Shown here: piece after piece, positions 1 through 11,574 of the stretch
How the letters are laid out: each line of letters opens with the position of its first letter
Position numbering within the stretch: the first letter of the stretch is position 1
Assembly (NCBI GenBank): GCA_031761405.1
Contig: JASEVX010000010.1
Location: forward strand, 27,022,047-27,086,046
Length of the DNA: 64,000 bases
Source: Serripes groenlandicus
Lineage: Eukaryota; Mollusca; Bivalvia; Cardiida; Cardiidae
Direction: 5' to 3'
Notes under the pieces: generated by a model
Database searches by the model: none
What the model was told of the DNA's origin: nothing
What the model saw: only the letters and a program-made list of their open reading frames with translations
Translations under genes and position numbers: made by a program

Positions 1-37
1 TTGATCTCATGTGCTATTAAAGTAGTTGTCTGTTTTA
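1..37. other. Window edge, nothing recognised
   Basis: Short AT-rich sequence before the first MITE. Confidence 0.3.
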
Positions 38-266
38 TTAACCGTTTCCCAATGCAAACGAGTTTTGACGAATTTTGCAGCAGACGACTTTTTAAATATT
101 GTCACAAAAGGAGAAAATATCTTATAATTAGCAATATCTTCATTTGCCACAATAATTTCAACTCTATTCAACAACTTTACGTTTATTTATAAATAGAGAT
201 TTTCCATATTTTAGCCTAGATTTTTTCAAAGTGGTCTGTTTATTTTTTGTATGTGGGAAACGGTTC
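38..266. mobile_element. MITE family A, diverged
   Basis: TTAA followed by ccgtttccc; ttgcagcagacgac near 76; right end gtatgtgggaaacgg. Central hairpin largely lost. Confidence 0.6.
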
Positions 267-403
267 ATATGTTAGGTAAATATTTCAATCTCTGAATATA
301 TAGATTTCGATGCATGATGAGAAAATGAGAACACACTCGTTTTCAGTTATTCCCCAAATGTTCCAAATGTTTCAAAGTGTTGTTGACCTCTATAGAGACC
401 TAC

Positions 404-661
404 GTCTCGCGAGAAAACCAACATGGTGGACTCTGTGTAAAATATCGAACTGGATCAGCCGAAGCATGCAGCGTAGGCTAACCCACGGTCAGACAATTTT
501 CGAGTCCTTTGGAATTTCTGTTCAGGAATCATTACTCTATACCTATATCCCCCTGAGACGGAAGTGTCGGCCCGGATTAGCCTGCGCGGACTGCGCAGGA
601 TTATCTGGGTCGATACATTACGCAGAGCCCATTATGTTGACTTTTTCCACGGAACGGCCCA
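404..661. mobile_element. MITE family D
   Basis: gtctcgcgagaaaaccaaca at the left; the inverted tgttgactttttccacggaa at the right. Carries catgcagcgtaggctaaccc and the partner ggattagcctgcgcggactg. Confidence 0.7.
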
Positions 662-829
662 TATATCAAAGGCAAAATGGGTCGTATATGATACATGCTT
701 TCGTGTATAAAAGCCTTTCGTCCAATTAAGTTACACAACTGGTCAGAGAAAGTAGTAAGTAACAGTTTCATTCAAAACCACTCACTATAGACCTTGAGTA
801 TTTTTAACCCGATATCCTACATATAGGAT

Positions 830-876
830 TCCGTCGTGCTCGAGTGGTTCGCGTCTCGGATCTAAACCGGGCGTCC
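830..876 (+). mobile_element. SINE family C head fragment
   Basis: tgctcgagtggttcgcgtct and taaaccgggcgtccc resemble the A-box part of the SINE C head. The body is missing and a MITE A follows. Confidence 0.4.
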
Positions 877-1104
877 CTCTTTCCTCATACAGACGCATTC
901 TGACGCCCCTGTAGCAGAACGACTTTTGAAACTATTGTGGCAAAAGAAGAAATTTCTCATGATAATCAATGTCTCCTTTTGCCACAATGTTTTCCACTTT
1001 AATTCAGTGGTTATCCATTCAATTATAGAGAATTTTTGCATTTTTTTAACAAAATATGTTCAAAGTCGTCTGCTGCAGATTTCTTGTATGTGGGAAAGGG
1101 TTAA
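877..1104. mobile_element. MITE family A
   Basis: Left end tttcctcatacagacgc (terminal TTAACCC lost); right end gtatgtgggaaagggttaa, complete with TTAA 1101-1104. Confidence 0.75.
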
Positions 1105-1175
1105 ATTGATTTTTCTCCTGAAGATCTGGATCAGGATTCCGAGTGTCGGTGATTCATAGTGGCCGATGCCCAACC

Positions 1176-1426
1176 CGAGGGCTTGTGAAACCGGTTGTAA
1201 ACTCAAAACCTTTTTCGAAAACCCTGGTTTAGGGCAATTTTGACCCCTTTGTAAACAATGCAAATTTAGGTGCCATTGCTCAGAACGAGCAATGGCACCT
1301 AAATTTTCCATTATTTATCAAGAAAAAAATTGATTTAACACTTTTAAAGACTTTATGGCGAAGTGATTAACCTTGGTAAAAAAAATACCAATTTAAGTTA
1401 CAACCGTTTCACGCCAAGCCCTCGAT
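1176..1426. mobile_element. MITE family C
   Basis: Ends cgagggcttg / caagccctcg. Central hairpin GTGCCATTGCTC-AGAAC-GAGCAATGGCAC. Near-identical copies at 29829-30074 and 36667-36898. Confidence 0.8.
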
Positions 1427-1776
1427 CTGTTACAATAAAAACAAACACATCAGGACACTTATCGTACTACAAGTGAATTGCCATTGAAAGCGGCATACAT
1501 CATAAACACAATTGAAACAAATACAGAGTCAATAATCGATGTGATATATGGTATTGATTCATCGATTTTCGCCCGGGACATGGGAAAGTAATCAACTTGA
1601 AGAGAACTTAAGTGACATAGATTATCGGGTGGATGAGATGGGGGGGCCCACTTGATTTGTAAATCGCTCTCTCACGACACTTACACCGAATTCTGTAGAT
1701 AACACGTGAATTTGGTCGCGCCAGTCGAAAAGCGATCTAATACATCTCTTAATGCATCACAGCAACGGTTGCTTTG
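1427..1776. other. Unassigned DNA
   Basis: No ORF of note, repeat or RNA signal seen. Confidence 0.4.
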
Positions 1777-2078
1777 TGGTTGAATTTGGAATTAACGCCT
1801 TTTTCAACAATATTGCGTCGTATAACGTCCACTTTACACAAATTTGTGTATTTGGGTTTTTCACACCAGTACGCCACACATCAGTTTGTCAAAGCAACTG
1901 GCTGCTTGTTAACATATATTTGTAATCCCTTTGGTGGAAGACGAATGACGCGTGACGCATTGATTTTTTTTTTTTTGTTAAACGTCGAAAATAATGGTGG
2001 GCGAGCTGGGGTTCGTACTTACAACCCCTGGGTTGACATTCTGCGTCGTTACCAACTGAGTTAGATGAAACGACCCGA
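1777..2078 (-). mobile_element. SINE family B, minus strand
   Basis: Reversed tail (attaacgcctttttcaac), then acaccagtacgccacac, caactggctgctt, ggtggaagacgaatgacgc, and a tRNA-like head ending accaactgagtta. The B-box partner is ggggttcgtacttacaaccc. Confidence 0.7.
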
Positions 2079-2180
2079 GGTTTTGGCATTGACAAAGACA
2101 TAAAGTGACATGTAGTTTATTAAGTATACATACACATGCATCTTTTAATACGATACAAACTAGAAATGGGTGCAATGTCA

Positions 2181-2394
2181 TTAACTCTTTCAGCGCCGAA
2201 TTGTTTAAAGTAGACTCTTCCATGTTCAACATCGGGTGTGTCCATTTCTCAATTTATGAAAGTTTTGGACTATTTCGGTAACTAAAAGGCAAACAATGCT
2301 GATTTCAGGTGATACAGCTCGTTACGAGCTGACTCACCTGACTCCGCATTGTTTTCAAAAACCTCAATATTGCCTGTGGCGCTAAAAGTGTTAA
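2181..2394. mobile_element. MITE family B, complete
   Basis: TTAA-flanked (2181-2184, 2391-2394). Ends ctctttcagcgcc and ggcgctaaaagtg. Central hairpin GACAGCTC-GTTAC-GAGCTGAC between arms CAGGTGA/TCACCTG. The TTAA target and C-rich inverted ends suggest mobilisation by a piggyBac-type transposase. No ORF. Confidence 0.8.
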
Positions 2395-2427
2395 CAAGTA
2401 TAAGTATTTACATGTATGCGGTCAGGG

Positions 2428-2727
2428 ACTGATTGATTTAGGTTTAACGCCGTTTATAACAATTAATCATTCATATCACGTCGGCCAGTTTATATACCCA
2501 TACACATTCTGGCTTTCTTACAGAAGTACTGACCACAACATTCTCTCATAGCAACTGGTTGCTTTTCCACATAGACTGTTTTTGGAGGGAGACGAATGAC
2601 GCTTGTCACAGTGAATTCTGTCAAACGTCAGAACTAATGTTGGCTGAGCTGCGGTGCGAACTCATAGACTCTGGATTGACAGAGCTACCGACTGATCTAT
2701 TAACCGGACTGGGCTATTCGGAAAGGC
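2428..2727 (-). mobile_element. SINE family B, minus strand
   Basis: taacgccgtttataac tail, caactggttgcttttccaca, gagggagacgaatgacgc, and a head with gagctaccgactgatc. Confidence 0.7.
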
Positions 2728-2876
2728 AAGTCTCTGGTGAGACTGTGCGGATTCACAAACTCGCCCGAGCATTCATTTTTCAAACAAGTCAATGAAGTCT
2801 CTGGGAAAATGAGAATCAAGAATGACTTCGCTTCCAAATTGTTCTCATTACTTACATCTTTACATTATATATTTAA

Positions 2877-3104
2877 TTAACCATATTCCTCATATGGACG
2901 CTTTCTGACATCTGCAGCAGATGGCTTCTTGAAAACATAGTGACAAAAGAAGAAATTGCTCAAAACGAGCAATTTCTCCTTTTGCCACAATGTTTTCCAC
3001 TTTTAGTCACAGGTTATCCATTCAATTATAGGGATTTTCTATTTTTTGACAAAATATGTTCAAAGTCGTCTGCTGCAGAATTGGCGTATGAGGGAAAGGG
3101 TTAA
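2877..3104. mobile_element. MITE family A, complete
   Basis: TTAA at both ends (2877-2880, 3101-3104). Inner ctgcagcagatgg / cgtctgctgcag. Central hairpin GAAATTGCTC-AAAAC-GAGCAATTTC. Confidence 0.85.
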
Positions 3105-3751
3105 GGATAACGAAGTCTCTGACGAAATGGCGACATAAAAACATCACTTCCAATTTTTGTCAGGCGTTACATATAAGGCAATATGACATATATGCGGACA
3201 ATTATTACGATTCTGGTGAGACTGTTTTATAATGCGCACGCTCGTCGTAGCATAAAATGTCCGCATGTGTCCGTATGACCCGGATTTTATACACGACCCT
3301 GTTTCGCCTGACCCGTGCTATTTACTTTCACACGGAGGTTTCTACTTATACGTCGTACCTGTGAACAGATCAAGTGGCTTTCTGTTTCGTTAAATGTTTA
3401 TTTATTGCCAGAGTGGCATTTCAATGGAGATTATGTCAAACACTTGATTTTATTTTTCTTAATTCTCAAATCCATTTCCTTAATTGTTCTTCACACCGCT
3501 ATAATCACTGTTTGTAGATATAAACTAGAGGGCGCCATGGGCAAACGTGTTGTTGACTTCCGGACTTGTCTGATAAACGTACCCGTCAGTACTGGTAACA
3601 AAAGTAAAGTAAGTAAAGTCAAATGGTAAAGACCACATTTGTAAAACAGTGCCCTCTATAACAACCACGCTTTTAATTTCCTAATTACTAATGTTTCCTG
3701 CAATCAAAGACCACCTGTGAATAAAGACCATTAAATGTTACTGGAAAATAC
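3105..3751. other. Unassigned DNA with a 104-codon frame
   Basis: The frame 3315-3629 is Leu/Ile/Phe-rich in the middle (LILFFLILKSISLIVLHTAI), which could read as a membrane segment. It has no known domain, and the DNA around it is AT-rich. I do not call it a gene. Confidence 0.3.
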
Positions 3752-3968
3752 CAAATATGCATACATTACACATGCCGCGCAAGCTAACCCGGATAAACAC
3801 TTTTCGCCTCCTATGGATTGTCTGTTTCAGGAATCGTACCTCTATACCTCTATCTCCCTGAGACGGAATGTGGCGGCCCGGATTAGCCTGCGCGGATTGC
3901 GAAGGCTGATCTGGGTCGATAGATAACGAAGAGTCCATAATGTTGGTTTTCTCGCGGGACGGCTCATT
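3752..3968. mobile_element. MITE family D, left end lost
   Basis: catgccgcgcaagctaaccc, tgagacggaatgtggcggcc and the right end gttggttttctcgcgggacg. Confidence 0.65.
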
Positions 3969-5183
3969 TCAACACGATGATTTGAACCCGTGAGGTTCGG
4001 TCTTAAATAACACAATCTGTTACAGCTCAGTTATTTCGGATTCGAACACCGATTAGGTACACACATTTGACATCTTTTACCAGAGTGTTGGACTTTGTTT
4101 TAAAATGAATCAATGTGTTAAGCAGACATCGAACGTAATAATTAATCATGATCTGCAGAATTTCACAATCGATGTAAATTGATATGTTTAACTACAGAAA
4201 TCGTGAGATGTAAGCCTTAAAGATCACTCACTACTAAAAGTTATAATTTGGAAATACGTACAGAGTTGAAAACAATTTTGGAAAAGTTCGGAATATTTTC
4301 CCTTTCTTCCACAATGTTTTCAAACGCAGGCTGCCGCATCAAACGCCAGATAACATATGGAGCAGGTAAATAATTTACTAAAAAGACAAAGATTGGAGAT
4401 TTTTTTTTTATTGAATTATAATTTGTTATTACATTAATGAAATGAAAGAAAGTTTTGTTTGTTTAGACTTCGAAAACATTTATGCAAAAATAAGGAAAAT
4501 CCGTATATGTATAAATGATTATTTTAACATTTAAAAAAAAAAGCCCGGCTGCTGCATAAAAACCACATAAGTCGCCTGCTTAAAGAAAATGTCACACTGT
4601 CACCCAAACGACAACATCGCTTTAGTTTTACGATAACATATTAAATAGTGTATGTTTTATTCTAATATGAAAAAAAAGGAGTTTTATTTGATCGGATAAA
4701 AAATAAAATCAGCCATTGAAAACCAATGTATTTTCTGACACCGCGGCTTTGAGAGGGGCGGAAGCGATTTCTTCCGATTCTCAAGAAATAAATTGACCCT
4801 GTTTGGATATAGGAGACAGGTGCAATGTGATTTCGTCGATTTCTATACTAATTAAATACGGTACAATAAATTGAAAGTCCACTTCTCTCGATTTGAAACG
4901 AAATTGACATTGGGTCTCTACATTCCTCAACCAACGCATGGGGACTCCACGATACAGGACTTTAAAGCAGGCTGTGCACACTTCTTCTTGTCAGCATTCC
5001 ACAATATCTCCTCAATAACCCATTATTTCACACAGACGACATTTGACACCTGCCATTGAACATGACTTTCGAAAAAACATTGCACTAAAAGGTGAAATTG
5101 CTCAAAACGAGGTATTTCACCTTTTCATTTTATATAAATATTTTCAAACTCTTTTATCAATGTAAACTATAAACTAATAAATT
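3969..5183. other. AT-rich DNA with faint MITE A remnants
   Basis: Remnants at ~4290-4350 (cttccacaatgttttcaaac), ~4535-4590 (ctgctgcataaaaaccac) and 5085-5125 (gaaattgctcaaaacgag). No gene seen. Confidence 0.4.
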
Positions 5184-5273
5184 AAAAATAAACTATGACC
5201 CTATGCATAAATATCAACAAGAGTGGGCACAGTTGTGGGCGTTGCCTCGCTTCAACTCATTTTTTTTCAAATC

Positions 5274-5755
5274 CAGTGTGTGTATACCACGTGACTTTGA
5301 CGTCACAAATGCTACGGCGGACAGAAATATTTTACTTCGGTTTAGAAGTAAAAACAAAGGTAACTTTTTTTTATTTCTTCATCATTTTTAATGAAACATG
5401 GCGCAGTCTACGCCGCTTACAGAGCCCTATCGCCGGTTTTTCAACGGTGTTTGATTAGTGGTTTAGTTTCTTCAAACACTTCGATGAACCTTTTCTCAAA
5501 ATTTATTAACATCGCCAACAGCCGGAGCATTTTGAGAACAGGTTCGTCGAAGTGTTTTAAAGAACTAGACCACCAATCAAACTCCTGTAACAACCGGAGA
5601 CAGAACATTGTAAGCGGCGTAGACTGCGCTATGTTTCATTAAAAAGGGTGAAGAAATAAAAAAGTTACCATTGTTTTAACATTCTTATCAAGAGCAATTA
5701 TTGCTGTCTGACCATGCAAATATGACGTCAGAAGTCACGTGGTATACACACACTG
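5274..5755. mobile_element. Palindromic element family G, copy 1
   Basis: 482 bp, starts cagtgtgtgtataccacgtg and ends with the exact inverse cacgtggtatacacacactg. Flanked by the 5-bp direct repeat AAATC. The inner arms also pair (aaacatggcgcagtctacgc / gcgtagactgcgctatgttt). A second copy is at 25746-26245. Confidence 0.85.
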
Positions 5756-5785
5756 AAATCGTTCAGACAAATATATGTAATTGAA

Positions 5786-6486
5786 ATACGGAATCAATAA
5801 ATAATGCAATTCTCTATCGAACAATACCAAAATATCGTGAATTTTTTCTCCCTACGTATGTTTATTTCTTTGAAGTATTCGTGAATCCATCAGAAGGACA
5901 ATAACCTGGACCATAAGCGAAAGTACTCCTAGCGACATTTCGGAATGGTTCGGGTTTTTTCGGTGCGGTTATTTGCCCCAGGAAACATTTCGGAATTATT
6001 AGGTTTTTTTTCGATGCTAAATGGTCTGTGTTATTGTGATCATTTTTCCCGCAAACTGTCAACATGTGAATGAGAGAAAAAAAGGACATAAATCAGGGTA
6101 AATCTTTTAAGCATACGATTAATGGTCATAACCTATTGATATATGGGCTGCCAGGCAGTGTCAAAAGTTATCTGTTGTTTAAATATCACGTGAAATTACC
6201 GCAGTGAAAAAACCATTTCCGAAAATTCTTTTACCTGTCATTTTTAAATCGTTCGACGATTTGACATAGCCGGGAAAGTAATGCAATATCACTGACAATT
6301 ACCGCAAAGAAAAAACCTGAAAAATTACGAAATGTCGCTAGCAGTACTTTCGTTTCTGGGCCAGGTTGTTGTCCTTCTGGCGGATTCAGGAATGTTTCAA
6401 ATAAACATACGTAGGGAGAACAATTTCACGATATCTTGGTATAGTTCGATAGAGAAATGAATTATTTATTGATTCCGTAATTCAAT
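5786..6486. mobile_element. ~700-bp foldback element with ~180-bp inverted arms
   Basis: The left arm (tacggaatcaataaataatg, tctccctacgtatgtttatt, gcgacatttcgg) is inverted at 6300-6486 with moderate divergence. The centre holds no ORF. Confidence 0.75.
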
Positions 6487-6492
6487 ATATAA

Positions 6493-6630
6493 ATATTGCA
6501 TGGCTTCCAGTGTGACAGTACATATTGTCAACATGAGGAAAATACTGTTACCCGAGGCGAAGCCGAGGTTAACACAGTATTTACCCGAATGTTGACAATA
6601 TGTACTGTCACACTGGAAGCCATGCAATAT
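6493..6630. repeat. Perfect 42-bp inverted repeat
   Basis: Arms 6493-6534 and 6589-6630 are exact complements, beginning atattgcatggcttccagtg. The 54-bp spacer is itself partly palindromic (aatactgttacccgagg / cgaggttaacacagtatt). Confidence 0.9.
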
Positions 6631-6741
6631 CTATTTTATTATACCGAACAAAATTACACGTTTATTCAATTTATTCTGGACCTTTGTAGGGGAGATGAAC
6701 TTGGGTAGATCTACTACAATGTAACACACACATATGAATAT

Positions 6742-6871
6742 ACCGGTTAACAGTATACTGTTACATGGCACGCGCGTCTAAAATGTGACGTTATTGTTTG
6801 AAATGACGTCATGCACGTGCATAACCAAAAATTTAACGCGCGTGCCATGTAACAGTATACTGTTAACCGGT
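6742..6871. repeat. Perfect 36-bp inverted repeat
   Basis: Arms 6742-6777 and 6836-6871 are exact complements, beginning accggttaacagtatactgt and ending in ggcacgcgcgt. Each arm contains the self-complementary taacagtatactgtta. Confidence 0.9.
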
Positions 6872-7047
6872 CAAAAGCGTACTGTTAGCATGAGACAGTA
6901 AGAAATTGCCCATGCTGAGTATATGAGAATTTAACATTACAAAGTCACGTGAGGTATAATAATTACATATATTTGTTCGAATAATTTGAAAAAAAAATAG
7001 TTGTCCACCCTTGTTGATACTTATGCATAGGGTCATATTTATTTGTT

Positions 7048-7706
7048 AGAGGACCACGTCCCTGTGATCCAGGAGTTAAAATAGCGCTTCTTCTGCTTTA
7101 AGAATCATTAGAAAACCTTTATCATAGTAAACACTTGTTATCTGTAAACCTGAAAAGCTATTTAGAGTCGACTGATTTGTCAACATTCGAATAATCAATG
7201 GAAATATCCGAACAATTGAAATATTAATTTAGAAACAAAATTGAAAACTTGTTGGATATAGGGAAATAATGCTAAACATGAGCAATTTCCGGTTTGCTTT
7301 TTACCCCGCACATTTTTCAATAATCGTCTGCGACATTCATGTCGTCTTTATCAGGGGAAGGGTTATATTAGGGTCCCCATTCACGCTGCTGGCCGACAGG
7401 TGATTGTGTTTAATGCGAATGGACCTGCCGCTCGAAAATGATCACTTTTTAAACATTTAATTTTCCATTGCTCACCAAAGCAACCTTAAACCCGTTTGAG
7501 GAATTTCATTTTTTTGTAATCTCGCTAGGGTGTAATACTGATGTTTGATCGTTTCGAACTTTTCAGATAATGCTTTTTGATTTCATCTGGGTCGCTAATA
7601 AAATCTCATCTGTTTCAATTGAGATTTTTTTTTTTGCGCAAATACACTCATATGTACAGCATTAGTCAAGTGCGTTAAACGGTTTAGTGCACCAAAATGG
7701 AATCAG
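7048..7706. other. Unassigned DNA with one MITE A remnant
   Basis: 7270-7365 has gctaaacatgagcaatttcc, cgtctgcgacattcatg and ggggaagggtta. The rest is AT-rich with no gene. Confidence 0.4.
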
Positions 7707-7932
7707 TTAACCCTTTCCCACATACAATAAAACTGTACAACGTTGAAAACATATAAGTAAAAATATTGAAAAGCCTCTAACAATAAAGTTTAATTCAATT
7801 TGATAGAGTAAAACATGGTGAAAGGAGAAATTGCTCATTATGAGCAATTTCTCCTTTTGCCACAATGCTTTTCAAAAGTTGTCTGCTGCAGACAGAGTCG
7901 TCAGAAAGCGTTTGTATGTGGGAAAGGGTTAA
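7707..7932. mobile_element. MITE family A, inverted orientation
   Basis: TTAA at 7707-7710 and 7929-7932; ccctttcccacatacaa and gtatgtgggaaaggg ends. Hairpin GAGAAATTGCTC-ATTAT-GAGCAATTTCTC, so the loop differs from most copies. Confidence 0.8.
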
Positions 7933-7944
7933 ACAATACAAACA

Positions 7945-8135
7945 AATCAGTTTACTTTTAACCAAACGCAGACGCATTTTGACGTTTCTTCAGCAAACAT
8001 TATTGGAAAAGAAGAAATCCTCTCTCCGTTTTTCGTAATGTAACATCGTTTAATTATTATACTTTTATTGATAGAGATTTCCATAGCTTTTTTAAAGTCG
8101 TCTTCTACATATTTATTTTATGTGGGAGAGCGTTT
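7945..8135. mobile_element. MITE family A remnant
   Basis: cgcagacgcattttgacgtt, cttcagcaaac and the end ttttatgtgggagagcgttt. The centre is lost. Confidence 0.5.
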
Positions 8136-9080
8136 ATTACATAATGTTGTAACTACACGGTTCTACAAAATACTCTTACTTGTTTGTGTTTTTAATTGTT
8201 TCCCTAAACAGACAAGGTGTCTTGTAAGGCTTTGTTAAACACTTGCGAAAGAAGGAAACTTGCTCACTACGTTGAATTCATTTTCTCCCTCGATATAATC
8301 AAATCTATCTCGTAGGCTAATTAAGTGTAATAATTGAATAACGTTGAAATCATTCTGGATACAGGATATAATGCTTATTATTAGCATATTCTCTTTTCAT
8401 CACGATGATTGTGAAGGTCGTCTTCATCAAATGCGTCAAAATAAGTCTGCAAGTGGGAACATATTAAAGCGATCGAATTTAAATTAGCTTACCAAAAATA
8501 ACGCGGTTAGATATTGTTATTGTTGTTTAAATGTTATTGTTTTTTTTGTTTTTTTTTCAAAGTGTAAAAAAGGAATATGTATATATGTGTGAATTGTAGT
8601 ATTAAAGTTTATTTCCATTTTCGAGATTTTCATTTTAGTTCTATTCTTCCACGTTACAAGGATAATGATCAATATTGTATTACATATATAAAGAGGCAGG
8701 TCGCTTGCGTTTCGTTTTGGTAAGCATCTGAAACTCTTTAACTAGTATAGATTATTGTGCTATATATAATTTGATATATAATTACTTATTTGCACTTTAA
8801 GGTTACAGATTTTTATATTCAATTTCGAAAAAAGTCTGCAACTATGTCTCTATGTCGGGCATTATCTAGAAAAAAAAGGTGAATAAGCTGTTTCTATTGT
8901 CTATATATGTGTGTGTGTTTTGTTTGATTGTATGATGGACATTTATTCTTTTGGGAATAAAATCTAAAATCTATATATCAAATAAGATAAGAATCGCGCA
9001 GTGCTCTTCAAAATCCAACCGTAACGCATACCACAGGTTGATCTAAAAAAATCTTCTTACAAATATATCATGTATCTGGA
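8136..9080. other. AT-rich DNA, no gene recognised
   Basis: One more weak MITE A trace (8210-8470). ~8694-8725 followed by ggtaagcat could be read as an exon donor, but there is no partner. ttttgggaataaaatctaaa (~8950) looks like a polyadenylation end. Confidence 0.3.
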
Positions 9081-9277
9081 TCAGATTGCATGAAAGCGAC
9101 GGCAGATCAGTATCTACACTTGTCATAACATACACTAAGGTTGGATATCCCGGAGCACAGCTCAGCTATATAGAAACATCAGATTGCATGAAAGCGACGG
9201 CAGATCATTATCTACACTTGTCATAACATACACTAAGGTTGGATATCCCGGAGCACAGCTCAACTATATAGAAACAT
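9081..9277 (+). repeat. 98-bp tandem duplication
   Basis: Two nearly identical units starting agattgcatgaaagcgacgg at 9083 and 9181, differing at only a few bases (cagtatc/cattatc, cagctat/caactat). Confidence 0.9.
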
Positions 9278-9356
9278 CAGTGAACTAAATAGCGCTGGCC
9301 TATTTGTACGTATTACGCTGACATTCTAACTAAAACAGGGCAAGAACTAAAAGTGG

Positions 9357-9560
9357 TTTAACTCTTACAGCGCCACAGGCAATATTGAGGTTTTTGCAAA
9401 CAATGCAGATTCAGGCGAGCCAGCTCGTGACGAGCTGTCTCACCTGAAATCAGCATTGTTTGCCTTTTAGTTACCAAAATAGTCAAAAACTTTTATAAAT
9501 TGAGAAATGAACATAACCGATTTTGAACATGGAAAAGAGTCTTCTTTAAACAATTCGGCT
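9357..9560. mobile_element. MITE family B, right end truncated
   Basis: ttaactcttacagcgcc at the left; hairpin CAGCTCGTGACGAGCTG; ends near caattcggcttatttt without TTAA. Confidence 0.7.
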
Positions 9561-9843
9561 TATTTTACATCGATTGCGAGACAAGCTTTCAGCTCATATT
9601 TATCACACTCGATGAGACTTAACCAGTACCAGCAACGTTTATGAGGAATACGAGGGATGTAACGGTGTAAAGATAAATAAAACCGGAAGTACATGTCAAT
9701 TTCGCAGGAAACGCCGTGATGTAACTGAAATTATGTTGAAAGCGGAGTGCAGCACCATACGCATAAACGCTCGTAGCAAAAAGCAGATTGACCCGATTGG
9801 TCGATCGATACAACGAATGCTGGAGACAACAAAATGAGACCGA

Positions 9844-10066
9844 GCCCCGGTTGCTCAGTCAGTAGCGACGCGGGCTGTCAATCCAGGGGTTGTGAGTTCG
9901 AATCCCAGCTTGGCACCAGTGAGCTGTTTAACAGTCTATGTGGAAAAGCAGCCAGTTGCTTGGAAAGTATGTTGTGTGGTGCACTGGTGGGAGAAAACCA
10001 GGAAACGCATGAGTAGGTGAACTGGTCGCCGAAAAACGGCGTTAAACCCTAATCAGTCACTCAATT
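9844..10066 (+). mobile_element. SINE family B, plus strand, good tRNA-like head
   Basis: Head gccccggttgctcagtcagt, B box gagttcgaatccc (~9895-9907), body ctatgtggaaaagcagccag and tail cggcgttaaaccctaatcag. Probably polymerase III derived. It is short and has no ORF of its own. Confidence 0.75.
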
Positions 10067-10287
10067 GCAAAAAACAATACAATACAATTGAGTCACTCTA
10101 AAGAAAACCCGACTATGTGCGGCCACTGTAATTCCAGATCACAAGGCGCATTCGAACAGTCTGATCTGGTAGTCAATGAAGTCAGAAATTTCTGACAAAC
10201 TGTTTAAATTTATGATCCGACAGCATGGACAAGGTTGATTGGTTCTTCGATGTAAAACATTGTAAAAATTACTGGTTTATTGTTACT

Positions 10288-10502
10288 TTAACTCTTTCAG
10301 CGCCGAATCGTTTAAAGTAGACTCTTTCATGTTGAAAATCGGCCGATTCTATTTTGCATGTAATAACAATTTTGAAATACTTTTATAGCAAAAAGGTAAA
10401 CAATGCTTATTTCAGGTGAGACAGCTCGTTACGAGCTGACTCACCTGAATATGTATTGTTTGCGAAAAACCTTAATATTGCCTTTGGCACTGAAAGAGTT
10501 AA
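10288..10502. mobile_element. MITE family B, complete
   Basis: TTAA 10288-10291 and 10499-10502; ctctttcagcgcc / ggcactgaaagag; central CAGCTC-GTTAC-GAGCTG. Confidence 0.8.
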
Positions 10503-10559
10503 AGAACGGGGATAATTATAGAGGACGTTTAGTAGCTATTGTACTATCTGACCATCCAG

Positions 10560-10736
10560 CATTACATCGCATGGAGATCGGGATCTTTAATTGTTCCTAA
10601 TACAACACAGGAAGTCCCTCATATGCCCATCTCTAATAACTCCATTTCGGAGTGGCATTGTATTTTTATGTTGTATTGTATATTTTATATTGTAAATGTT
10701 ATTTTGTATGTACAATGATGAGATGTAAATACAGAT
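10560..10736 (+). mobile_element. Non-LTR retroelement 3' end
   Basis: ctctaataactccatttcgg, then ttgtattgtatattttatat and gtacaatgatgagatgtaaa run into the (TAC)n tract, as a 3' UTR with a simple-repeat tail would. Confidence 0.4.
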
Positions 10737-10756
10737 TATTACTACTACTACTTTTC

Positions 10757-10795
<39 letters not shown>

Positions 10796-10796
10796 T

Positions 10797-10852
<56 letters not shown>

Positions 10853-10853
10853 T

Positions 10854-10931
<78 letters not shown>

Positions 10932-10993
10932 AACTACTACTTCTACTACTTCTACTACTACTACTACTTCTACTACTACTATTACTACTACTA

Positions 10994-11081
<88 letters not shown>

Positions 11082-11099
11082 TACTACTACTTCTACTAG

Positions 11100-11150
<51 letters not shown>

Positions 11151-11153
11151 TAG

Positions 11154-11216
<63 letters not shown>

Positions 11217-11278
11217 AACTACTACTTCTACTACTTCTACTACTACTACTACTTCTACTACTACTATTACTACTACTA

Positions 11279-11366
<88 letters not shown>

Positions 11367-11384
11367 TACTACTACTTCTACTAG

Positions 11385-11420
<36 letters not shown>

Positions 11421-11438
11421 TACTACTACTTCTACTAG

Positions 11439-11485
<47 letters not shown>

Positions 11486-11486
11486 T
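10737..11486 (+). repeat. (CTA)n microsatellite, ~750 bp
   Basis: Almost pure TAC/CTA triplets with scattered variants (ttc, aac, tag, cca). The variant pattern from ~10928 recurs at ~11214, so a ~286-bp block has been duplicated. Poly-Leu, poly-Val and poly-Ser frames here are artefacts. Confidence 0.97.
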
Positions 11487-11574
11487 GCGTTAACCCTCTA
11501 CCATATAAGTACCACAACCCTTTAAAAGACGACTTTGAAAAATACATGGAATGAATTTTAAAATTCAACTGAAT

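Larger units (their letters stand above)
5184..7047. mobile_element. Outer element of a nested palindrome complex
   Basis: The outer arms pair: tatgaccctatgcataaata then caacaagagtgggca (from 5194) with the inverse at 7003-7036. Inside lie the family G element (5274-5755), a ~700-bp foldback (5786-6486) and two perfect palindromes (6493-6630, 6742-6871). No transposase frame. Confidence 0.6.

Noticed and set aside
310..729. 139-codon frame
   Set aside because: It covers a family D MITE; the same peptide words recur at 3735-3926 and in other D copies as repeat shadows.
8694..8731. Non-coding first exon ending at ggtaagcat
   Set aside because: A single donor-like word with no promoter motif or partner exon; too weak to list.
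10587..11568. Poly-Leu, poly-Val and poly-Ser frames of 232-300 codons
   Set aside because: Pure by-products of the (CTA)n microsatellite.
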